From contig CAJQUW010002113.1 of assembly GCA_907163375.1 (NCBI GenBank), forward strand, positions 91,286 through 155,285: a DNA stretch of 64,000 bases. The letters run 5' to 3'. Both the position numbers and the translations under genes were made by a program. This document shows, one piece after another, positions 34,918 through 45,537 of this stretch. The first letter of the stretch is position 1, and the number at the start of each line of letters is the position of its first letter. A model generated the notes under the pieces. That model had not been told where the DNA came from and did not search any database. It saw only the letters and a list, made by a program, of their open reading frames with translations. Source of the DNA: Prostheceraeus crozeri. Its lineage: Eukaryota; Platyhelminthes; Polycladida; Euryleptidae.

Positions 34918-36513
34918 TTGGCTTTAATAAAATATCAAACAAATGATGGTTTTTCATTCCTTCTCATGTATAATATTGGAACACTGGAAGAAACTATATC
35001 AAGCAGTTATACGTTCTTTCGATACCACACACACGATAAAGAGTACGAAGTAGTGACATCATCGGTAATGGAGGTGGAGCATCACAAGTTCCTCAGACAT
35101 ATACCAACAAGATGGCTTCAGTGTGTAGATGTTATTCGAAGGATTGTTGAACAGTTTCCAGCATTGGTACTTTTTTTTCAACGACTTCCTACTGGAAAAT
35201 CCAAAGCATTCATCAGTCCAACAGATCAAAGAAAAACTTGACAACCCTTTTACCTTGTGTATTCTTCAGTTTCTTGCTTACGCCTTGAAATTGCTTCAAG
35301 AATTCGAAAAAACTTTCCAGTCTTCTGGCTGCCATGTTCATCAGTTATGGAAGAGCTTGAATTCGACGCTTCATAGATGTCTGCTCAATTTCGTTAAGCA
35401 GGACAAGATTGTTTTTCAAAAAGACCAGCGCTTACGTGTTATTGTAGCAATGTTTTGCCAGATTCAATGTTGATTATCGGAGAGCACACGAGTCACGATT
35501 GGCTTACTGAATGAACATCAGAGAAACATCTTCTATGATTAAGTACGGGAATTCTTCATTTGCACAACGGAGAAGCTCTTGCACTACCTGCCATTCAACA
35601 ATGCCACCCTTCGAAATCTATGGTTCTTGTTGCCGTCCTCGAAATCTTCTTCTCGTTTGGAGAAATGGGTGATAAAAATAGCGAAGGAAATGCCGTCAGT
35701 CGTGTCTTCTGCTGAATTGGACGACCTTCGGCTCGAAATTCGCATATATAAAAGCAGCAGCCCGATAGATGATACATCATCCGTCAATGATTTCTGGAAA
35801 ACATCTCTCCAGAATATTCAGTGTCCCATACTGTCAAAATTGGTGCGAGCGTGTCTGATATTGCCGCACGGCAATGCTGAGGTGGAACGTCTACTCAGCA
35901 TGATCGGCGATATTCTTGTAAAGAAGAGGCATAATCTGGACCAGCGGAGCGTGCGTGCATTGACTTTTATTAAGTCAGACATGATAGCTCAGGAGAAAAC
36001 ATGCTATGACTACTGCATCACCCCAAAGTCGATCACGTAAGTCGAAAATGCAAAACAAGCTTATAAACAGCGATTACAAGAGGAAAAAGAAGTCAATGGT
36101 CGTAAAGCTGAAGAGGAACGATTAAACCGCCAACGCTCTCTTGTGAAAGAAGAACGTGAAAAGTCAACCAGATTGAGTGAGATTAACAATTCCATCCAAT
36201 CGATTGATGATGCCGTGGCGGCTTCAGAAGAAAGATTAAAAAGAGCACACGAAATCGAGAAAGAAGCTCAGAAAATGAAAGAAAATGCTCTCGCGACACA
36301 AAGGACTGAATTAGAAAAAAAAGAAAGCTATTCTGCAGAGCAACAACGGTGAGTATAACTAATGATGATATCGGTTGAAAGTGATGGTTCTGAATGAAAT
36401 ATTCTCTGAATTTCAGGATTGAGAAGCGGATTGCGGAAAAGGTGCTAAAGGAAAGCGTCTGGGATAAATTCGTGATCCCCAAGAAGAAGAAGAAAGTTTT
36501 TGTGACTTTTTGA
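34918..36513 (+). pseudogene. hAT transposase with coiled-coil tail, frameshifted
   Basis: The first frame carries EVEHHKFLRHIPTRWLQCVD and EQFPALVLFF, the hAT region around the PTRW motif. A T-homopolymer near 35170 shifts the frame into FNDFLLENPKHSSVQQIKEK. After stops near 35473-35550, the C-terminal dimerisation part appears: ILSKLVRACLILPHGNAEVE then RLLSMIGDILVKKR. An extended charged coiled coil follows (36030-36348). An intron at 36349-36416 (GTGAGT...TTTCAG) then leads to a last exon ending PKKKKKVFVTF and a stop at 36513. The N-terminal zinc finger is not seen. The coiled-coil tail is shared with the hAT pair at 45-52 kb. Confidence 0.75.
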
Positions 36514-37439
36514 ACGAACTTGTTGTTATTGCTACTCCCGAATTCTTCCCTCATGGACGATTACCCTACAATCGACAGACAATTCTTTCAGCGATAAGCT
36601 ATATCATGTCACATCATTTTCTGTAATTTTTCTATTTTTCTTGTTGTATTTTTAAACTTTGGTTTTTTAGATTATATATATTTTCTTAATAGACACCGTA
36701 ATTAGATGCAGTTATGCGACAGTGTCACATCATTTGTTTTTTTGCAGTCAAATTTGGTATACTTCCGTATAAAATCATTTTATATTAGCTCTGTCATGAA
36801 TTAAACTCAATTGTTTGAATTAGTTGTCCTTTCTACTTCATGTACGTCATTGTTCAGATACAAAACTTAAACATTATTTTGTTTCCTAGCAGATTGAAGA
36901 TATACGGGGTCCTTTAGAAGTTCTTATATTTTAGGATGCAGACATTGCTTTCATATTAATGGCATATTTAACACTTTTTACAATGATATCTCTCACCTTA
37001 TGATATAAAAAATCGGATAATCTTTAGATTTTGATGAATTTGAACTTGTTCCGACCTATTCTTATCTTAGTTTTTTTATTTGAAATTGACTTCATCTTTG
37101 GGATACAGAATATTTTGAAATTTGAATTTCTTCATCTCATTAGATAATTCTTAAGTTTGACTTTGAAATTCTTCAATCAATGGTTTTTTAAATTACAGTA
37201 TATTTTGTTCATTCAGTTAGATTGATGGATAGAAAAATATTCTATCAGAGTTCCTCACTCCGTCCCAGCAATGACCCATGAACATATGGGAAGTCAATGA
37301 AAAAATACAGCAGACTGTTGGAAGACCGGTTTCAATTTTTCATAATCTCTCTCAATTCCAACGTCTTATGCGACAGAGATTGCAACCAGATTAATAAGAT
37401 TTGAATCAGATGAAACTGGTACGATTAATACCGCTCATG

Positions 37440-38320
37440 GAAGTGTCAGATTCAAGAGAGGCCGACAAGCAAAGTGTCTTGCTAACGTGCCACCGAGCGA
37501 TCAGCAGAGATCCATACAAAAGTCTTGGGACAAGCCCTTGATCGATGTTCAATACGCAAATCTACTAGCCAATGCATCCGATGACAGATCAAAAGCCAGA
37601 ATTCTTGGAGTTTCATCGAAGGCAGCAAGCGCATGGCTCACGGCGATCCCTCTCCCTTCACTTGGTTTGAAGTTACCGAATGATCAGCTGCGCATCATCA
37701 TTGGTCTACGACTCGGAGCAACAATATGCGCACCTTTCAAGTGCAAGTGTGGATCTGAGGTGGACAGTGCTGGAGTACATGCATTGAGCTGTCGATTCAA
37801 TGCAGGGAGGCTGACTCGGCATAGTCAAGCCAATGACTTAATACGACGGGCACTCATCTCCGCTGGCATCCCATCGATATTGGAGCCTCAAGGACTGTGT
37901 CGAACTGACGGTAAAAGACCAGATGGAGCACCGCTCATTCCTTGGGCCAAAGGACGGTCCCTTCTATGGGATTTTACTTGTACCGATACATTAGCGACGA
38001 GTAATCTTCCACTATCACACCAAGAGCACGGTACTATCGCATCGAAGGCAGAGGAAAGGAAGAGAAAGAAATATGAAGAGCTAGCGGTGGATTATCACTT
38101 CTGCCCAATAGCTGTGGAAACCATGGGAGCCTTGGGACCGTGCGCTGACCACTTCATCAAGACCGTGGGACAGAAAATTGTTGCTGCAACTGGAGATGAC
38201 CGTGCAACCGCCTTCTTGCGACAACGCATAAGCATGGCCATACAGCGTGGCAATGCCATCAGTATGCTATCCTGTATGCCCAAGTACGATGGCCTTAATG
38301 AATTGAGTGCCCTAATATGA
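37440..38320 (+). mobile_element. LINE C-terminal fragment with zinc knuckle and restriction-like endonuclease
   Basis: The open frame reads through about 280 codons. It contains LRIIIGLRLGATICAPFKCK and then C-x-C-x10-H-x4-C (CKCG...DSAGVHALSC), the gag-like knuckle that precedes the restriction-like endonuclease in R2/NeSL-type LINEs. GKRPDGAPLIPWAKGRSLLW plus DFT fits the PD-(D/E)xK-like core. IAVETMGALGP and RQRISMAIQRGNAISML close the protein. No RT is present and the start shown by the frame is arbitrary, so this is a 5'-truncated copy inside the hAT element. The family call is from memory of the C-terminal pattern. Confidence 0.6.
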
Positions 38321-40054
38321 CTTTCATTTATCTTTACTTTTTTTATGCTTCTTCATCGTCCGTGTAAAACTTTCCTTGAAATAAATGTTGACTGATGATT
38401 TCAGAGAGGCCGTCGTTTGCTTAAAAAACGTTATTTTCTTTTGGACTTGACTTTGTGTGAGACGGAAACGCCTCACACGCGGTCAAAGAGAGAAAAGATA
38501 ATTTAAAAATCGATGGAGGAGAGAGATGAAGCCATTTCAAATTGAAGTCTACTAAGACAGGGCTAAGTCGGAACAAATTCAAAGTTATCATAGTTCGAAA
38601 GAGTATCTGATATTCATATTTTTCTGATGATTTTTTCTTTTGGCAACATAGTCTACAGTACATGTATATAATGATAAAAGTGCTAAAAATGCTGTAAATA
38701 CGAAAACAATTGCCTTAAATCAAAATTTGAAATTCAATAATTCATACAAAATTCTATGCTATATCAGTATTACTGAAGTATCAATTGATGAGTCATAAGC
38801 ATTTGCAATGTGAAGGTACTCTTGAGGGACCCAGCATGCGCAAGAAGTACGAGGTGCATCGAAATTATCGGTCGTCGGTGGTAAGGTGAATTAGTCGACT
38901 TGGTGCATTTATCCATTTTGATTGTTAAACCCCTTTGCATTTTTTTATCAATCGGTATTCATATCGTAATTTTGATTTAATATACGTACTGTGAATGTCG
39001 TTTTGACTACTTTTCTACTATAAGGGTCTTTTTCTTCTGTGGTAGGGTAAGAACGTCAATTGAAAACGCCAGTTTTTCAGCGAATTTCAGATTTTCCCTC
39101 GTGGGCGTAAATTTGAAGGGTGGGCGTAAAAATTTCGAAAATCTCTGGCCGGGACACTGCATACAATACTTCCGCTATTTCCTTTCAAGGTCTTTTTAAG
39201 AAAATGAGACGCGTTAAAATCATTATTCATGGATACTGTCGTCTAAATCCTAGCTGCTTTAGAAAATTAGCCACTTTTAGATACCCAGCACGTTGAACTT
39301 TAGAATACTTGTACACTTCTTTCACAAATGGAGTCTTGGCTTCTTTTGGAGAGAAGCAAATGGAGAGAATTTACTTCTTTTCTTTCTAACATCTTTGAAG
39401 TGGACTTCTATTTGAATAGGTTTTTGCCTAATAGAGTACATAGTTATTCATTTTCAGGATGCAAAATGGTATCAATCAGCTTTGACTAGTGGCTGCAATA
39501 ATTTTTCATTTCGTATTTATAAATGGCTCTCTGTTGTTGCTGCTTTCTATGTGAACGAAGTAAATTTGATTTACTAAATACTAACTTTTTTTCTAACTTT
39601 TTAAAATATTAACTGAGAAATTTATAAATCAATATGTGACTGATGAAAGAATACTTTGATGCGACACAAGAGTTACTGGTAGTCAGGATAATTACGGACA
39701 AACCGAAGTTGTCAAAAATCGGACAGGCTTGTTTTTGGAAAACTTTAAGGATGCAGCTAAATTTATTAGGATAGCAATGGTTGACATAAAATCAGGGACT
39801 CTGACTGAATCAACCAAACAGCAATACGTTTTCAATAGAGATGCTCGTAGCACGCTTTAACATTCAAATTTAGTGATGATCTTATTTGGTGATGATAATA
39901 TGATTTTTATATAATTATAGTTTCATAAATATATCCCGAAAATTGAAATGGTGTGGTCATGCTACTGGCATATGTAGTCAGTACTATGTCATGAAAAAGA
40001 TTCTGTTTTAGAAATTAGTACTTCATTCTACCTTGATTCTACCAGAATCTTATA

Positions 40055-41135
40055 CAGTAGAATTCGCATATATCGGCTTCGGCTATATCGGCGGTTCGTC
40101 TATATCGGCGGTTTCTTTTTGTCCCGGCAGAATTTCCTATCTTTTCCATATAATCGAGTTCGCTTATATCGGCTTCGGCTATATCGGCTATTCGCCTATA
40201 TCGGCGCATTTTCGCTGTCCCTGACAGAAAAAAATTCGTTTATAACGGCGGATTTCCTGGAAATCCTCAAGCGATGTGTTTTGCCTAGAAGAGTCACTAG
40301 TATATGTGGACGCGGATGGCTGTAGATTCTGTTAGGACTATCCGATTCTGACTATTCTAGTGGCATGTGAAAATTTAGATCTTCTACAATTCATCTCGAT
40401 CATGTTTGGGGGTTTGATCAAAATTGTAGAATCTAGCAGCCGAGGAAAGATAAGTAGGCTTGCCACTGTATATCACTGATAATTCTCACATAATTAGTCT
40501 TTCATTCGACGTGATGATTGCATTGTTAACGTCTTCACCTACGATGCTATTGTCAGACCTGACTTAGTGACTGTTGCGTCATCAAAGGAGCACAAGCTAC
40601 CGTCGAAAACATTGTTGAGTTCGATGCATGTCCTCTCTCTAGACAGAAAGCGGCTCGCCACCCCATCCATCTCTATGGTTTCGCCTGCACGTGACTCTTA
40701 GCAGCGTCTTGATTTATGCATACTCTTCTTTGTTTTGTGCTTCATATAGCAGGTAAGCATGTAGGCATGAAGAAGCTTCAATCTTCTTGATTCAAAAAGT
40801 ATACTCAGTTTTTGACAAACATAGTGATATCCGGCTTGCGATACTTACGTTGCAAGCATCAGTTCAGAAAGGCACAATTTTTAGATATCTATTGAATACA
40901 TAGACACAATTACATGTGCATACACTGTATATGTTGGTCAATAAGTCAACATGTACATGTATTTAAGTATAGCAACGCAATGATTCATGAGTCAATACAC
41001 GTATATACATTGTATGATGCATGGCATGATCTCAGAGCTCGTGTAGATTTCACAAAACTTCAAAATTCAGGGAGTTCGCATATATCGGCGGTTTTCGTCT
41101 GTCCCTTGAGGCGCCGATATATGCGAATTCTACTG
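40055..41135. mobile_element. Pogo/Tigger-like non-autonomous element
   Basis: The TIR CAGTAGAATTCGCATATATC matches its complement at 41116-41135, and TA duplicates flank both ends (40053-40054 and 41136-41137). The left end has repeated TATATCGGCTTCGGCTATAT motifs and the right end one copy. No transposase is present in its 1081 bp. Confidence 0.85.
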
Positions 41136-41149
41136 TAGTTGTGTAGAAT

Positions 41150-41904
41150 CAGTTGTGTAGCTGACATGTAATTCACGAATAATGGTTTTTTCGCCTGCTT
41201 CTTGTAAAAGTCAAAATTGATTGAATCATTGTAGATAGTCAAAGTGAAATCAAGTAAAGATATTGTCTCTTTATCTCTAAGATATTATATCTCTTGAATC
41301 AAAAGACGAAGCAATAAAAATTCAAGAGATAATGAACTTGCTACATGAGAACATTGATTTTACTATCGAACACTCAACAAATGGTACAATATCTTTACTT
41401 GATTTCACTCTGACTATTTCCGATGATTCAATCAATTTTGACTTTTACAAGAAGCAGGCGAAAAAACCATTATTCGTGAATTACATGTCAGCCCTTCCAA
41501 TGAACAACAAGATAAATTTTGTACATAACGAACAAAGAAGAATTATAGAACGCTGCAGTACCACAAGTAGAAAACTCAAAGCGCTGCAATACTTCTCAAA
41601 GGTAATGGAACTGAATGACTATCCGAAAGATCTCAAATATGTGACAAAAAATAATATCAGACAAAAACACAATGAATCCGTAGAATATTCATACTACAAG
41701 ATCCCTTACATCTCAGATAACATCAACAACAAAATCAATGCAATATTTCAAGAGTTCAAACTTCCTGTTAGAATAACTCACGAATCTTTCACTCTCAGAA
41801 ACGCACTGAACAAACGAAAGCAAAAACAACAAACATGCAACTGGAAATCATGCCTGAATCCTGAAAAAGCCGGCAGTGCTGGTCGAAAGATCTCGGCAAT
41901 TTGA
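41150..41904 (+). mobile_element. Penelope-like RT fragment with a fold-back copy
   Basis: The plus strand encodes the RT thumb region (IQEIMNLLHENIDFTIEHS, ISLLDFTLTISDDSINFDFY, KKQAKKPLFVNYMSALP). A linker down to KQQTCNWKSCLN follows, resembling Penelope-like elements of another group than the one at 19-20 kb. Bases 41386-41492 are repeated inverted at 41161-41268. Palm and endonuclease are absent. Confidence 0.6.
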
Positions 41905-42283
41905 AAAGAAGTGACGTTTTTATCTTAAGGCTAACATCAGCCATACTGGGGTTTTCACCAATTGCGAACAGAAACAAATCTTAGATGCAAACTTAGATCT
42001 ACATAAAATTTGAATTATTCATAGCAGATACTTGGTGGTACGATCCACTGTTTAGATTTCAGAATAATATAATTCTGAATTAAGATTAAGATTTCAGAAT
42101 ATCATAATGAAGCATCAGTTTACAAACAGAAACACTTGTTGACCAACTAAGTTTGAAACTAGCATTATAACAACAGTCGGCGATGAAGCTAATTTAAAGA
42201 CTAAAAGAAACAATATAACCAAAAAGAAAATAGCCGTCAATAAACAGCCGAATCAGATGCGAATAATACAAGTATATGTATAT

Positions 42284-42376
42284 AGCGGTCATTGATGTGA
42301 CCAAAGACAGTCGACAGCACACGGGTTCAGCATTATCCATTCATTCATAAATCATAATATAATTCATAAATATATA

Positions 42377-42455
<79 letters not shown>

Positions 42456-43574
42456 GGTTTTGAATTAGATGCGATAACTTGAAGTGTTAGCAGTGTCATT
42501 ATCTTGATCTTGTCAGAGGCCTCATCGTCTAGCTTAACAAAGTAATTTCGCGACAACTCGTGACCAGGCCACATCACTGACACTAATATACTTCACCTAA
42601 AAATGTCTATTGGGGCTGTGGTCGTGGGAGGATATCAAATAGTAGTTGATGAGACGAAGAGGGAGAGAGAACAATGTACACACGAGTAACAATAATGCGT
42701 CGAACAGATGGTCAGATGAAGCTGTTGACATCGCTACACTTCACGTTATCGTCTCCAATTCAAAAAGTACTTGTTCGATTTCCATAAAATTGTGTATATG
42801 GGTAGAAGATATACTCAAGTACGTCTACCTGAAGTTTAGTGACGATTGATTCATTTTTACAGATTTCAGACAATCTTGAAAACGTGGGGCTGGGAGGGAG
42901 ATAACCCATAAGTAGCGAATAGCGAAGTGTTTTGACGTCATATTGTTGAACACCAATTTTATCGGTTCAATGGACTTGCTTAGTAGCATAGAAATTGATA
43001 ACAATGAAATCTCTAGAACGGAAATGGAGCTTCATGCAATGCACAATAACGGCACATAAATCGCACGCATTTTCACTTAGATGCACCTGCCAACGTCTGC
43101 ATGATTGGGTTAGAATCAGTCACATGTGTAAATCGAAGCTTTTAATTGGTGATTCATGCCCCAACTTAGTTCCCCCGGATGTGCCGCGACCTTGAGTCAA
43201 CTTCCATTCTAGTCAACTTCAGATAAACAATCTATTTCTATGCTTAGTAGTGTGTGAGTTGTGCATTTATAGTTTCGGTGTGCAATTTATGCTGTGCATG
43301 CGACTTGTGATGATTAACCTAGATATTGTACAAGAAAGCATCGAAAAAGACCTGTGTTTTGTTCGTACCACTGCAGTTATTAGAATGTAAGACGCATTTC
43401 TGTATTAATACTTCTTTTGCACCGCCGCGTAGATAGAGCACTTGCCTGGAATTCTAGTTGATTTTTGCTCAAAACGCGATCAGTCGAGTTGCGATCAGGA
43501 AGATGATTTATGAATGAATGGATAATGCTGAACCCGTGTGCTGTCGACTGTCTTTGGTCACATCAATGACCGCT
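42284..43574. mobile_element. Element with perfect 72-bp terminal inverted repeats
   Basis: Bases 42284-42355 and 43503-43574 are exact reverse complements over 72 bp (outer end AGCGGTCATTGATGTGACCA). The 1291-bp interior has no coding resemblance and includes a long TA microsatellite. No target duplication is evident, so the superfamily is unknown. Confidence 0.8.
42370..42452. repeat. TA dinucleotide microsatellite
   Basis: About 40 TA units with a single phase break, just inside the left arm of the 72-bp inverted-repeat element. Confidence 0.95.
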
Positions 43575-44488
43575 TGGGTACAAAGAAAAAATCAAAATTT
43601 CATTGTTTATTAAGAGAATGAAAACAAAGTTTAAGTTTTCATAATATAGGCATTCTTTGAAGAACAGGAACGTTCTTAGTTGAATGACTTTTGCTCCAAG
43701 TTTATGTCGCATCTTCCACATTGTGCGTAATTTAGCTATGGTAAAAGCTATAATGTGGAAAAAGGAAGGCAACAATGCGTCTCGTAATGATGATGCCTAT
43801 ATCTATGCACGTGAAAAAAATTTCAAAGGTCTTAGAGTATATCTACCCGTATATTCATAGCATTGCTGCCCGTTTTTTCCTACATAGCTGCCCAGTTAAT
43901 TTCAATTACTCACAATACTATAAACATAAATTTTTCAGGCAACAATTAAGGATATTCTCACGTGTCTACGCGCCCTCAAATGTCCTACATTGTTGCTCTC
44001 AAAAATTCATGTCAATGTTATATTGATAATTATTTCATTATAACACGTTGAAGGACAGATATAAAAGCACATTCGTTTCAAAATGTTTGACATTTGGCGA
44101 GCTTTACATTTGAAAGATGTTTATTGAATGGAATTTCTGCCAATTTCTGCCGTTTTCAATGATTTGATGTCATGCCAGACATCAAGCTGCAGTGACACCA
44201 GCAAGATGGCCCATGACCTAGCCTATTACTTACAAACTCGAAATTGACCGAGCAAGTGATAGGCAAGGGCTTCCGGATATTGGAAAAATATTGGGTGACT
44301 TTCTCTAATCAATTGGATATTATATTGGGTGCAGAAATTACGAAAAACAATGAAAAGCGTTATGTTAGCAGAAACTAGCCCTTCAAATAACCAATCAGAC
44401 GGCAGACAATTATCTTGAGATCTGTCTCGTCTCCTGTGTGGGTGCGGACGCGTGGTGGGAAATGTTAAACATCATAAGAAAAGAATTA

Positions 44489-44567
44489 CAGTCGACTCTC
44501 GATATAAGCCATTTCTCGGTACAAGCGATGACAAAAGCCGGTTCAAAGGTGTATCAAGAGTTGACTG
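44489..44567. mobile_element. 79-bp pogo-type MITE
   Basis: The ends CAGTCGACTCTCGATA and TATCAAGAGTTGACTG are near inverted repeats, with TA on both sides (44487-44488 and 44568-44569). A minimal derivative of a Tigger-like family. Confidence 0.65.
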
Positions 44568-44924
44568 TATTTCTTTGGACAAAATTGACCTATCGGCCGT
44601 TAGCGTATGGATCATTTACATTATTTTTAATCAATAACTGAGAATCACAAATTGATGGAAGAGTGATCCCTTCTTCGCTAATTGCAAGTCACAAATTTTT
44701 ATGGTTATATAGAAACATTTTTATATCCATTTTTATCATAATAGTGCGTTCAGGTTATTTATGAACTGGTCGACAGTGCATTGATTGGAATGAGTCGAGG
44801 AATGACTTTTCATTGCCTCCAAATTTTGGTTGCGATGATCAGAAATTGTTAAGTCTGTAATGAAGTATGTTCACTTTTTCACCAGGTTTCAATCTGTCGT
44901 GTCAATTGATTTCTCCCTCTGCAG

Positions 44925-45042
44925 GCAACCGAAACACCTGACGATGTCGATCCGATGACACTATCGAGGCAAGAACTTCTGGAGAGGTTAGGACATTGCC
45001 AAGCGGATGCCTTGATGAGGGGCGGAATACTTGTATTGTCAG
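44925..45042 (+). CDS. OCIA-domain-like protein, internal exon
   Basis: A strong acceptor (TTTCTCCCTCTGCAG) and donor (TCAG/GTAGCA) bound 39 codons plus one base. They read ATETPDDVDPMTLSRQELLE then RLGHCQADALMRGGILVLS. The split codon (G + GC) joins in phase to 55950-56149. The combined 105 residues have two hydrophobic segments, and CQ-x(13)-PK-like spacing resembles OCIA-domain proteins (CQEESFWKRALPFS...LPK...C..KF), which act at mitochondria and endosomes. The tryptophan/aromatic part of the usual motif is not kept. Upstream exon(s) with the start were not found. The family call is tentative; exon status is better supported. Confidence 0.55.
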
Positions 45043-45537
45043 GTAGCAATTTTTTGATGCTTTTTGCTGTATCCATTAATCGATGAATAATTGGTAATAT
45101 GGTCTCTATTATGTGTTGGGAACAAAGAGCAGGGTGTCCGCGTCTTTCCTGAAGTGTTTTTCCAGGTTTTCCAGGATCTATCAAATGAGACAGATTAGTT
45201 TGATTTTCGAAATACGCATAGACGACAACAGGAATATACATGGGAAGTCCTATATATTCCAATAAACAACACAAAACGATTGCTCTTATAATATCATTTC
45301 TTAAAATATAACAACCTCATAATATATCAATAACAACTTTGATAAGAATGTAAAAAAGAAAAATAGAAATGCGAATAGCAAAAGGACATGGAAAATGTTT
45401 CTGACTAGCGGATTGTGTCATATGTCATTCGAAGATAGTAAAAAAAACAAAAACTGCACGGTAGTAATCAATTTGCCAATGAAGTCAACACTAAAAGGAG
45501 GAAATGTTGGCAGGAGGAAAATGATGAGGTGTTTATA

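Larger units (their letters stand above)
34156..39159 (+). mobile_element. 5.0-kb hAT transposon with 8-bp TSD
   Basis: TIRs are CAGTGTCCCGGCCAG and its complement CTGGCCGGGACACTG. Flanks CATACAAC (34148-34155) and CATACAAT (39160-39167) form a 7/8 target duplication. Subterminal GCGTAAATTT repeats occur at both ends. It carries a broken transposase (34918-36513) and a foreign LINE fragment (about 37440-38320). The region 38400-39100 contains nothing recognisable. Confidence 0.9.

Noticed and set aside
39960-40325. Plus-strand ORFs over the pogo-like element
   Set aside because: Reading frames through its terminal and subterminal repeats, without protein resemblance.
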